This document shows positions 1 to 5,720 of a stretch of DNA of 5,720 nucleotides, piece after piece. This DNA comes from an uncultured Sutterella sp. (GTDB lineage: Bacteria > Pseudomonadota > Gammaproteobacteria > Burkholderiales > Burkholderiaceae_F), in assembly GCA_902493085.1 (NCBI GenBank), contig CABUOH010000090.1:1-5720 (forward strand). Direction: 5' to 3'. The stretch's first letter is position 1; each line of letters starts with the position of its first letter. The notes under the pieces are model-generated. The model saw nothing but the letters and a program-made list of their open reading frames with translations. It made no database searches and was not told the origin of the DNA. A program made the position numbers and the translations under genes.

Positions 1-909
1 ATGCTCAGCTATCCCTTCAATTCCTCCACCACGGTTCTCTACCTCAACCTCCCCAAATTCAAGAACGCCGGCCTGCCGACCGATCCGGACAAGCTGCCGC
101 GCACCTGGCCTGAAATCGAAAAGGCCGCCAAGGCCCTCAAGGCCGCGGGCGAAGCCTGCCCGATGACCACCTCCTGGATGGGCTGGACTCAGCTTGAAAG
201 CTTCTCCACCTGGCACAACGTCGAATACGCCACGCTCAACAACGGCTTCGGCGGCACCGATGCCCGCCTCATGGTCAACTCCCCGCTTCATCAGCGCCAT
301 ATCGAAAACTTGGCCCGCATGGCCAAGGAAGGCACCTTCGTCTACAAGGGCCGCGGCAATCTGGCCGACGCCACCTTCTACTCGGGCGAATGCGCGATCA
401 ACATGGGCTCCTCGGGCTCTCTGAGCAACATTCGCCGCAACGCCAAGTTCGAGTACATGACGATGCCGATGCCCTACTACGAGGACGTGCCTGACGCACC
501 GCAGAACACCGCCATCGGCGGCGCCTCGCTCTGGGCCATGGCGGGCAAGTCCGACGAGCAGAACCGCTGCGTGGCCGAGTTCTTCCACTATCTCTCCGAT
601 CCGCAGGTTCAGGCCAACAACCACATGCGCACGGGCTACCTCCCCGTGACGCAGAAGGCCTTTGAAATTGCGAAGGCGAGCGGCTACTACGAAAAGAATC
701 CTGGCGCCGACGTCGCCGTCAAGCAGATGCTCAAGACGACCGACAAGAGCCGCGGCATTCGTCTCGGCTACCTGCCCAATATCCGCACGATCGTTGACGA
801 GGAATTCGAAAAGATCTGGTCCGGCAAGTCGAACGCCAAGGACGCCCTTGACGCCGTCGTGCGCCGCGGCAACGAGCAGCTCGTTCGCTTTGAACGCGTG
901 ACGAAGTAA
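1..909 (+). CDS. ugpB: sn-glycerol-3-phosphate ABC transporter, periplasmic binding protein UgpB (5' partial)
   Basis: This is the periplasmic receptor that binds sn-glycerol-3-phosphate (and, in studied homologues, glycerophosphodiesters) and hands it to the UgpAEC transporter. The 302 visible residues match the C-terminal part of the 438-residue E. coli protein almost end to end. They run from the PFNSST segment (residues 5-10) through the Trp pair SWMGW (58-62), SSGSL (137-141), GGASLW (173-178), TGYLP (211-215) and the GIRLGYLPNIR block (252-262) to a charged C-terminus. Residues from several of these segments line the ligand pocket in the E. coli structure, and both tryptophans are kept. 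The ATG at position 1 is an internal Met: about 136 residues, including the signal peptide, lie off the left edge. The stop is TAA at 907-909. The gene is first in its operon, and its promoter (Pho-controlled in E. coli) is outside the window. Confidence 0.95.
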   Translation: MLSYPFNSSTTVLYLNLPKFKNAGLPTDPDKLPRTWPEIEKAAKALKAAGEACPMTTSWMGWTQLESFSTWHNVEYATLNNGFGGTDARLMVNSPLHQRHIENLARMAKEGTFVYKGRGNLADATFYSGECAINMGSSGSLSNIRRNAKFEYMTMPMPYYEDVPDAPQNTAIGGASLWAMAGKSDEQNRCVAEFFHYLSDPQVQANNHMRTGYLPVTQKAFEIAKASGYYEKNPGADVAVKQMLKTTDKSRGIRLGYLPNIRTIVDEEFEKIWSGKSNAKDALDAVVRRGNEQLVRFERVTK

Positions 910-927
910 GCCACGGTCCTTTCCCGA

Positions 928-985
928 CGAAAGCCGGCCGGTGCGTTCCTCCCACCCCTGAGCAACGCGTCCCCGCCCGGCTTCG
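928..985 (+). other. stem-loop 1 in the ugpB-ugpA gap
   Basis: Bases 931-937 (AAGCCGG) pair with 977-983 (CCGGCTT), and the stem is extended at its foot by 928-929 with 984-985 around a bulged A. Inside it, 940-947 can pair with 964-971 (AACGC with GCGTT, plus a G-C pair and two G-T wobbles). No run of T follows, so it is not a normal intrinsic terminator. It lies directly after ugpB and could protect the 3' end of a ugpB transcript. Its interruptions make it less convincing than the next hairpin. Confidence 0.5.
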
Positions 986-990
986 CCCGT

Positions 991-1038
991 GCATCCCGAA
1001 GACGGCCGGACGCTGCGTTCGGCCGCCTTGCGGGATGC
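991..1038 (+). other. stem-loop 2 in the ugpB-ugpA gap, putative mRNA stabiliser or attenuator
   Basis: This is a long, nearly continuous hairpin. GCATCCCG (991-998) pairs with CGGGATGC (1031-1038), AAG (999-1001) with CTT (1027-1029) and CGGCCG (1003-1008) with CGGCCG (1020-1025). The top can close further through 1009-1012 with 1016-1019. Only one bulge (G1030) and one mismatch (A1002 with C1026) interrupt about 21 pairs. The following bases are not a clean T-run, only a T-rich patch around 1046-1054, so readthrough is expected. Its place between binding-protein and permease genes suggests a role in keeping ugpB mRNA more abundant than ugpAEC; that role is inferred. Confidence 0.65.
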
Positions 1039-1075
1039 TTGCGGTTAGGTTTTCAATATCCTCAGAGTCAACAAC

Positions 1076-1957
1076 GTGGAAAAACGAGTCGTATTCCAAA
1101 ACCGCTGGCTGCCCTACCTCTTGGTGGCGCCGCAGCTCGCCATTACGCTCATCTTCTTTTTCCTGCCCGCCGGCCAGGCCATCTACCAGTCGGTGCTGAT
1201 GCAGGATCCCTTCGGGCTCAGCACCGAGTTCGTCGGTCTGCAGAACTTTGAAACGCTGCTCTCCGACCCGAACTACGTCGCAAGCTTCAAGGTCACGATG
1301 GTTTTCTCGGCGCTCGTCGCCTTTCTCGGCCTGGCGATCAGCCTGCTGCTCGCCGTCTGTGCGGACCGCGTGCTTCGCGGCGCCTCGGCCTACAAGACCT
1401 TTCTCATCGTGCCCTACGCCGTCGCCCCCGCAGTGGCGGGCGTCCTCTGGATGTTCATCTTCAATCCGACGCTCGGCGTGCTCTCCTATGCGATGCGCAT
1501 GTTCGGCATCGATTGGAACTATCTGGTCGATGCCGATCAGGCCCTGACGCTTTTGGTCATCGCGGCCGTTTGGAAGCAGGTGAGCTACAACTTCATCTTC
1601 TTCCTGGCGGGTCTTCAGGCCATTCCGAAATCGCTTCTCGAGGCGGCCGCCATGGACGGCGCCGGTCCCTTCCGGCGTTTCTGGACGGTGGTCTTCCCGC
1701 TGCTCTCGCCCACGACCTTCTTCCTTCTCGTGATGAACATCGTCTACGCGTTCTTCGACACGTTCGCCATCGTCGACGCGACCACCATGGGCGGTCCGGG
1801 CCAGGACACGAACATCCTCGTCTACAAGGTGTTCGTCGACGGCTTCCGCAACATGGACTTCGGCGGCTCTGCCGCTCAGTCCGTCATCCTGATGGCGATG
1901 GTGATCGTCCTCACGGTCATCCAATTCCGCTTCATCGAGCGGCGTGTCAACTACTGA
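1076..1957 (+). CDS. ugpA: sn-glycerol-3-phosphate ABC transporter permease UgpA
   Basis: This is one of the two inner-membrane channel subunits of the Ugp importer, paired with UgpE. The 293-residue product has the usual family length and matches E. coli UgpA from the first residues (RWLPYLLVAPQL near residues 9-20) to the last (IQFRFIERRVNY). About six hydrophobic segments are visible, near residues 12-34, 77-100, 110-133, 157-180, 212-231 and 265-287. The coupling (EAA) loop, EAAAMDGAGP at 189-198, is the contact for the ATPase. The start is GTG: no ATG occurs in frame until residue 38, and the homology begins right at this codon. The ribosome site is weak (CAGAG at 1063-1067, eight bases upstream). 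It follows the two intergenic stem-loops, and stops 13 bases before ugpE. Nothing is broken or missing. Confidence 0.96.
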   Translation: MEKRVVFQNRWLPYLLVAPQLAITLIFFFLPAGQAIYQSVLMQDPFGLSTEFVGLQNFETLLSDPNYVASFKVTMVFSALVAFLGLAISLLLAVCADRVLRGASAYKTFLIVPYAVAPAVAGVLWMFIFNPTLGVLSYAMRMFGIDWNYLVDADQALTLLVIAAVWKQVSYNFIFFLAGLQAIPKSLLEAAAMDGAGPFRRFWTVVFPLLSPTTFFLLVMNIVYAFFDTFAIVDATTMGGPGQDTNILVYKVFVDGFRNMDFGGSAAQSVILMAMVIVLTVIQFRFIERRVNY

Positions 1958-1958
1958 C

Positions 1959-1964
1959 GGGAGG
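1959..1964 (+). promoter_or_regulatory. ribosome binding site of ugpE
   Basis: GGGAGG lies six bases before the ATG at 1971 and directly after the ugpA stop (1955-1957). It settles the ugpE start at 1971 rather than at the in-frame GTG at 1944, which lies inside ugpA and would place this site within the coding sequence. Confidence 0.8.
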
Positions 1965-1970
1965 CGACAG

Positions 1971-2819
1971 ATGGTTGAAAATCGTCCCTGGCTCAATTTC
2001 TTCACGCACCTGATTCTGATTTTGGGCGTGATCGTGGTGGTCTTCCCGGTCTACGTGGCGTTCGTCGCGTCGACGCAGACCGCCGTCGAAGTGGAACAGG
2101 CGCCCATGAGCCTCCTTCCGGGCGCCCACTTCATCGAAAACTACATGCAGATCCTCGTCGAGGGCGGCGGAACAGCGTCGCGCGCGCCGGTGGGCCGCAT
2201 GCTCTTCGTATCGCTCATGATGGCCATGGGCATCTCGATCGGCAAGATTCTGATCTCGCTCGTCTCGGCCTTCGCGATCGTCTACTTCCGCTTCCCCGGC
2301 CGCAAGCTCTGCTTCTGGCTGATCTTCATCACGCTGATGCTGCCCGTCGAAGTGCGCATCTCGCCCACCTATGAGGTGATGGCGGGGCTGCACCTTCTGG
2401 ACAGCTGGGGCGGCCTGATTCTTCCGGTGATTGCATCGGCGACGGCGACCTTCCTCTTCAGGCAGTTCTTCCTCACCGTGCCCGACGAGCTCACGGAAGC
2501 CGCCCGCATGGACGGCGCGGGACCGATGCGCTTTTTCTTCACGATCCTGATGCCGCTTTCGCTCACCAACATTGCGGCCATGTTCGTGATTCAGTTCATC
2601 TACGGCTGGAACCAGTACCTGTGGCCGCTGCTTGTGACCACGTCCGAGGACATGTACCCGATCGTGATCGGCATCAAGCGCATGATCGGCGGCGGCGACT
2701 CCGCCAACGAATGGAACCTCATCATGGCGACGGCCATGCTTGCAATGATCCCGCCCGCCATCGTGGTGACCGTCATGCAGCGCTGGTTCGTCAAGGGCCT
2801 CGTCGACACGGAAAAGTAA
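1971..2819 (+). CDS. ugpE: sn-glycerol-3-phosphate ABC transporter permease UgpE
   Basis: This is the second inner-membrane channel subunit of the Ugp importer. The 282-residue product is essentially the length of E. coli UgpE (281) and aligns throughout: MVENRPWL at the N-terminus, FITLMLPVEVRI, SATATFLFRQFF, FIYGWNQYLWPLL, and a GLVDTEK C-terminus. The coupling loop EAARMDGAGP is at residues 176-185 and would dock onto UgpC. Hydrophobic segments suit the six-helix MalG-like fold. An upstream in-frame GTG at 1944 would add nine residues and overlap ugpA, but the ribosome site GGGAGG and the match to the family start support 1971. It is 13 bases after ugpA and 12 before ugpC, so translational coupling along one mRNA is likely. 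Confidence 0.96.
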   Translation: MVENRPWLNFFTHLILILGVIVVVFPVYVAFVASTQTAVEVEQAPMSLLPGAHFIENYMQILVEGGGTASRAPVGRMLFVSLMMAMGISIGKILISLVSAFAIVYFRFPGRKLCFWLIFITLMLPVEVRISPTYEVMAGLHLLDSWGGLILPVIASATATFLFRQFFLTVPDELTEAARMDGAGPMRFFFTILMPLSLTNIAAMFVIQFIYGWNQYLWPLLVTTSEDMYPIVIGIKRMIGGGDSANEWNLIMATAMLAMIPPAIVVTVMQRWFVKGLVDTEK

Positions 2820-2831
2820 GAGACAGACAAC

Positions 2832-3902
2832 ATGGCTAACATTCAATTCAAAGACATCCGCAAGAGTTATGGCGACGTGGCCGTCGTGCACGGCATCTCG
2901 CTCGACATCAAGGACGGCGAATTCATCGTGATCGTGGGCCCGTCGGGCTGCGGCAAATCGACCCTGCTGCGCATGGTGGCGGGGCTAGAGCAGATCACCT
3001 CGGGCGAACTCGTCATCGGAGAGCGCGTCGTCAACACGCTCGAACCCAAGGATCGCGACTGCGCCATGGTGTTCCAGAACTATGCGCTCTATCCGCACAT
3101 GACGGTCTTCGACAACATGGCCTACGGCCTCAAGATCCGAGGGGTGCCCAAGGACGAGATCGAACGCCGCGTCAACGAAGCCGCAGAGATGCTTGAGCTC
3201 GGCGGCCTGCTCGCGCGCCGTCCGCGACAGCTCTCGGGCGGTCAGCGCCAGCGCGTCGCCATGGGGCGGGCGATCGTGCGCGAACCCTCGGTCTTCCTTT
3301 TTGACGAGCCGCTCTCGAACCTCGACGCGAAGCTTCGCGTTCAGACGCGCCTGCAGATCCAGAAGCTTCACCGCCGGCTCAAGACGACGAGCCTTTACGT
3401 CACGCACGACCAGGTCGAGGCCATGACGCTCGCGCACCGCATGATCGTGATGAACGCGGGCCGTGCCGAACAGGTCGGTACGCCGCAGGAAGTCTATGAC
3501 GATCCCGAAACGATGTTCGTTGCGAACTTCATCGGTTCGCCCCCGATGAACCTCATCCGCGGGCGCGTTTCCGCCGACGGGAGTCACTTCGAGCACGACG
3601 CGGGCGTGCTGTCGCTGCCCGAACCCTGCACGGCGCTAGCCTCCCGTTCGGTGGTGCTAGGCGTGAGACCCGAGCACGTGACGCTGCGCCCCGAGGGCGG
3701 GCTCGGCGCCTTTGAGGTCGAGACTGTTGAGGCGCTCGGCGCGGATCATCTGATTCACGGCGTTCTGCTCGGACAAAACGTGGTCTTCCGAGTCGACAAC
3801 CACCTGTACATTCCCGAAGTGGGTGCGAGGGCCGGGCTCGAATTCTCGGCCAAGCACGTCTACTGGTTCGATCCGGAGACGACGAGGCGCATTCGTTTGT
3901 AA
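2832..3902 (+). CDS. ugpC: sn-glycerol-3-phosphate ABC transporter ATP-binding protein UgpC
   Basis: This is the cytoplasmic ATPase of the importer; two copies drive transport through UgpA-UgpE. At 356 residues it equals the E. coli length. All catalytic elements are intact: Walker A GPSGCGKST (36-44), Q-loop Gln82, signature LSGGQ (134-138), Walker B VFLFDE (154-159), D-loop SNLD (162-165) and switch His192. After about residue 240 comes the MalK-type C-terminal OB-fold (TOBE) domain, containing GVRPEH. In MalK this domain is a site of regulation, and UgpC activity is reported to be inhibited by phosphate in E. coli. MalK-family ATPases look alike, so the Ugp assignment rests largely on its place behind ugpB, ugpA and ugpE. 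The start is ATG, with only a weak AAGAGA-like ribosome site. The gene is last in the operon; a stem-loop and terminator follow. Confidence 0.94.
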   Translation: MANIQFKDIRKSYGDVAVVHGISLDIKDGEFIVIVGPSGCGKSTLLRMVAGLEQITSGELVIGERVVNTLEPKDRDCAMVFQNYALYPHMTVFDNMAYGLKIRGVPKDEIERRVNEAAEMLELGGLLARRPRQLSGGQRQRVAMGRAIVREPSVFLFDEPLSNLDAKLRVQTRLQIQKLHRRLKTTSLYVTHDQVEAMTLAHRMIVMNAGRAEQVGTPQEVYDDPETMFVANFIGSPPMNLIRGRVSADGSHFEHDAGVLSLPEPCTALASRSVVLGVRPEHVTLRPEGGLGAFEVETVEALGADHLIHGVLLGQNVVFRVDNHLYIPEVGARAGLEFSAKHVYWFDPETTRRIRL

Positions 3903-3912
3903 CGCAGGCCGA

Positions 3913-3943
3913 GAGGCGGGACCGGCGAGGTCGGTTCCGCTTC
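3913..3943 (+). other. stem-loop after ugpC
   Basis: Bases 3913-3924 (GAGGCGGGACCG) pair with 3932-3943 (CGGTTCCGCTTC) over 12 pairs, including two G-T wobbles, around a seven-base loop (3925-3931). No T-run follows. It lies between the ugpC stop and the real terminator and would form the 3' end structure of the ugp mRNA together with it, possibly protecting against exonucleases. The function is inferred; the pairing is visible. Confidence 0.6.
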
Positions 3944-3947
3944 AGGC

Positions 3948-3953
3948 TACAAT
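3948..3953 (+). promoter_or_regulatory. candidate -10 box for yqaA and the symporter gene
   Basis: TACAAT, preceded by GGC, is one base from the sigma-70 consensus TATAAT and lies 57 bases before the yqaA start. No convincing -35 box stands 16-18 bases upstream, where the stem of the post-ugpC hairpin is found. A transcript from here would begin near 3959-3961, within the left arm of the ugp terminator. A promoter is needed for yqaA because the terminator separates it from ugpC, but the evidence for this particular site is limited. Confidence 0.4.
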
Positions 3954-3955
3954 CA

Positions 3956-3991
3956 GAACGTCGCTCCGCGAGGGGCGGCGTTCATTTTTTT
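3956..3991 (+). terminator. intrinsic terminator of the ugp operon
   Basis: This is a 12-pair hairpin: 3956-3967 (GAACGTCGCTCC) pairs with 3972-3983 (GGGGCGGCGTTC) without bulges, two pairs being G-T wobbles. It is closed by a GCGA tetraloop of the GNRA type (3968-3971) and followed, after one A, by seven T (3985-3991). This is a textbook rho-independent terminator for the + strand, 53 bases after the ugpC stop. Confidence 0.92.
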
Positions 3992-3995
3992 CATG

Positions 3996-4001
3996 CAGGA
4001 G
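3996..4001 (+). promoter_or_regulatory. ribosome binding site of yqaA
   Basis: CAGGAG stands nine bases before the ATG at 4011. It argues for that start over the in-frame ATG at 3993, which directly abuts the terminator T-run, has no purine-rich site of its own, and would place this motif in codons 2-3. Confidence 0.75.
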
Positions 4002-4010
4002 CGTCGTTCG

Positions 4011-4451
4011 ATGCCGGACTATCTTCTTGACTGGCTGTCGGGCGCCGGCGCCGAAGCCGCGGTCTTTGCAAGCGCCTTCATCTCGTCCACGCTGATGCCG
4101 GGCGGCTCCGAAGCGCTGCTCGCGGGCGCGCTCTCTCAGACGCCCGACGATGAGGCGCGCATTCTTCGGCTCGTGCTTTTCGCCACGGCGGGCAACACGC
4201 TCGGCGCCATGACAACCTGGCTCATCGGCCGGTTGATACCTGAAAGGGAGAAGGCGGGAAGGGCGCTCTCGTGGCTGAGGCGCTGGGGAGCGCCGGCTCT
4301 GCTCCTCTCATGGCTGCCCGTCGTCGGAGACGCGCTGCCGCTTGCGGCCGGCTGGCTCAGAATGCCGGCTTTGCCCAGCGTTCTCTGGATCGGCGCGGGC
4401 AAGCTCCTTCGCTATCTCGTCGTGACGGCGGGCGCGCTGGCGCTCGTCTGA
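4011..4451 (+). CDS. yqaA: YqaA-family (DedA-like) inner-membrane protein
   Basis: This is a small membrane protein of the YqaA family, a relative of the DedA/SNARE-associated (VTT) proteins; DedA homologues are linked to lipid handling and envelope integrity, but the role of YqaA is not established. The 146-residue product is close to E. coli YqaA (142) and keeps its hallmark blocks in order: STLMPGGSE (26-34), GNTLGAMTTWLIGR (61-74), LLLSWLPVVGDALPLAAGWLRM (around 97-118, Asp107 conserved) and GKLLRY (130-135). Hydrophobic stretches lie around residues 14-41, 53-76, 94-116 and 122-146. The start at 4011 is chosen for its CAGGAG site; an ATG at 3993 would add six residues. It lies behind the ugp terminator and 43 bases before the symporter gene, probably on the same mRNA as the latter. 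Confidence 0.88.
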   Translation: MPDYLLDWLSGAGAEAAVFASAFISSTLMPGGSEALLAGALSQTPDDEARILRLVLFATAGNTLGAMTTWLIGRLIPEREKAGRALSWLRRWGAPALLLSWLPVVGDALPLAAGWLRMPALPSVLWIGAGKLLRYLVVTAGALALV

Positions 4452-4479
4452 GAGGACGCGGTCTGCAGGATTCTCAATC

Positions 4480-4486
4480 AAGGAAG
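4480..4486 (+). promoter_or_regulatory. ribosome binding site of the symporter gene
   Basis: AAGGAAG lies eight bases before the GTG at 4495 and 14 before the in-frame ATG at 4501, so the GTG is the better start. An ATG at 4487 overlaps the motif edge and is out of frame. Confidence 0.7.
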
Positions 4487-4494
4487 ATGTCGTC

Positions 4495-5720
4495 GTGAAC
4501 ATGCTCACGGGCCTTGTGCTCATCTATTTGATCGTTTTGATGTGGTTCGGCTTTTGCGGAGAGCGCCATGCGGGCTCGGGACGCGCTTTTCTGACGAGCG
4601 GCGGGCGCGCGGGGGCGCTCCTTTGTGCGCTGTCGCTCGTGAGCACCATCATCGGCGGCTCGGCCACGCTCGGCATGGGAAGCCTCGCGCAGAAGACGGG
4701 CTCGGGCGCCTTCTGGTGGCTCGGCGTCGGCGCGATCGGCCTCTTTCTTCACGGCTGGATCGCACCGAAGATCCGCGCGCTGCCTGCCGTGACGCTTCCC
4801 GAGGTGGTCGGGATCGTGGCGGGGCGCAATGCCGAACGCTGGGCGGGCGTCATCATCGCGGTCTCCTGGATTGCCGTGACCGCCGCACAGTTCGTCGCGC
4901 TCCATACGCTTCTCATGACGCTTTCGAGTCCGCTTGCCGCCGAAGTGCTCTACGTCATGATCGCGGGGGTCGTGATCATACACACGATCACGGGCGGGCA
5001 GAGCGCAGTGATTCGAACCGATGCCCTGCAGGCGGTGCTGCTGATCGGAGGCTTTACGGCCGCCGCCTTCTGGTTGTTGGGCGACCGGCCGGCCGCACTG
5101 GCTAAGCTCGATCCCGTGCCCTTCGGCGAGAACTTCGGATTGTGGGACTGGGGCCGGATGATGCTGCTCGTGGGCATCACCTACGTGGTGGGGCCCGACA
5201 TGTTCTCCAGAACCTTCTCCGCACGCGACGGCCAGACCGCCCGTCTCGCGGCCTGGGTTGCCTCGCCCTGGCTCGTCTGGTTCGGCATCGTCGTCACCGG
5301 ACTGGCGCTCCTCAATCTGCAGGATCCTCAGCCCGTGGCAGGCTGGCTCTCCGAGACTTCAAATATGCCCGACTGGCTCAAGGGCGCACTCGCGATCGGC
5401 CTCATCAGCGCGCTTTGCGGCTCGGCCGACACGGTGCTCCTTTCGGCGTCGGGCATCGTCGAGCGCAGCCTTCTGGCGGGCGACCGCACGAGCGTCGTTC
5501 GCTTCTTCGTAGGCGTCTTCGGCTTTGCCGCGGCCGCGGCGGTCTATGTCTCGAAGGACATCATCTGGCTGCTGCTGACGGCCTATTCCTTCTTCGTGCC
5601 CGGCGTGGCGCTCCCGCTTCTCATCGCGCTCGCGGGCCGGGTGAGGCGCCTCAACGCGCAGCTCTGGACGGCAGGCGCCGTCTTCGGCGGACTCGGCGGG
5701 CTGGTGGGCAACGTGACGGG
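4495..5720 (+). CDS. sodium:solute symporter family (SSS) transporter (3' partial)
   Basis: This is a multi-spanning inner-membrane protein of the sodium:solute symporter family (PutP/PanF-like), expected to import a small metabolite with Na+. The frame stays open for 408 codons to the window edge; family members usually have about 450-550 residues, so the C-terminus is missing. Visible family features, numbered from the GTG, are an N-terminal membrane helix (about 4-22), the STIIGGSAT segment (50-58) in the second helix, the strongly diagnostic GGQSAVIRTDALQ (167-179), and the SADT..LSASG stretch (310-320) that corresponds to the sodium-site helix of PutP. At least ten hydrophobic segments can be counted. 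The start is GTG, supported by AAGGAAG; ATG at 4501 is the alternative. I cannot assign the substrate, and no catabolic gene lies within view to suggest one. It is probably cotranscribed with yqaA. Confidence 0.88.
   Translation, partial: MNMLTGLVLIYLIVLMWFGFCGERHAGSGRAFLTSGGRAGALLCALSLVSTIIGGSATLGMGSLAQKTGSGAFWWLGVGAIGLFLHGWIAPKIRALPAVTLPEVVGIVAGRNAERWAGVIIAVSWIAVTAAQFVALHTLLMTLSSPLAAEVLYVMIAGVVIIHTITGGQSAVIRTDALQAVLLIGGFTAAAFWLLGDRPAALAKLDPVPFGENFGLWDWGRMMLLVGITYVVGPDMFSRTFSARDGQTARLAAWVASPWLVWFGIVVTGLALLNLQDPQPVAGWLSETSNMPDWLKGALAIGLISALCGSADTVLLSASGIVERSLLAGDRTSVVRFFVGVFGFAAAAAVYVSKDIIWLLLTAYSFFVPGVALPLLIALAGRVRRLNAQLWTAGAVFGGLGGLVGNVT

Noticed and set aside
1..3. ATG at the first base as the start of a short binding protein
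   Set aside because: It falls within the UgpB fold, about 136 residues into the E. coli protein, with no room for a signal peptide; it is an internal Met at a window edge.
731..2005. Long open frame on the - strand, 424 codons, opposite ugpB and ugpA
   Set aside because: Its product is rich in Asp, Glu, His and Arg with no domain, the typical antisense shadow of GC-rich genes for hydrophobic proteins; it lies opposite well-supported ugpB and ugpA.
1652..2518. Repeated ATGGACGGCGC at 1652-1662 and 2508-2518
   Set aside because: Both copies encode the conserved MDGA of the permease coupling loop in ugpA and ugpE; this reflects protein homology, not a DNA repeat.
1947..2891. Long open frame on the - strand, 314 codons, opposite ugpE
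   Set aside because: It has the same biased, His- and Asp-rich composition and covers ugpE exactly, so it is a shadow.
2985..3596. Open frame on the - strand opposite ugpC
   Set aside because: It mirrors an intact ATPase gene with every motif in place and shows no recognisable domain.
4474..4983. Open frame on the - strand opposite the symporter start
   Set aside because: It is a charged, low-complexity antisense shadow of the symporter gene.
4542..5105. Open frame on the + strand, 187 codons, within the symporter region
   Set aside because: The product is Arg/Gly/Ala-rich and without hydrophobic pattern; another frame across the same bases reads as a continuous SSS transporter with family motifs.

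Overview
The window is ordinary, gene-dense bacterial chromosome. It is strongly GC-rich, and every gene lies on the + strand. The encoded proteins resemble the Escherichia coli Ugp and YqaA proteins closely enough to name, so a proteobacterium is very likely. The high GC, with G/C-ending codons throughout, makes a beta-proteobacterium (for example Burkholderiales, perhaps the Sutterellaceae) a reasonable guess, but nothing in the sequence proves it.

Layout. Positions 1-909 are the C-terminal two thirds of ugpB, the periplasmic sn-glycerol-3-phosphate binding protein; its start lies off the left edge. A 166-base gap (910-1075) holds two long imperfect stem-loops. Then come ugpA (1076-1957) and ugpE (1971-2819), the two inner-membrane permease subunits, and ugpC (2832-3902), the ATPase. 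Their spacing is tight (13 and 12 bases). Behind ugpC lie a stem-loop (3913-3943) and a textbook intrinsic terminator (3956-3991), so the operon ends there and has no ugpQ in the usual fifth position. A possible -10 box sits immediately before the terminator, pointing to the next genes: yqaA (4011-4451), a small DedA-like membrane protein, and a sodium:solute symporter of the SSS family (4495 to beyond the right edge).

How they work together. UgpB captures glycerol-3-phosphate or glycerophosphodiesters in the periplasm and delivers them to the UgpA-UgpE channel, and two UgpC subunits power import. The product feeds phospholipid synthesis or serves as a phosphate source. The yqaA-symporter pair looks like a separate transcription unit; the symporter substrate cannot be read from sequence.

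I did not find an undescribed system here. The most informative non-coding signals are the stem-loop pair between ugpB and ugpA, in the same place as the expression-balancing hairpins of other binding-protein operons, and the overlap of terminator and candidate promoter behind ugpC.
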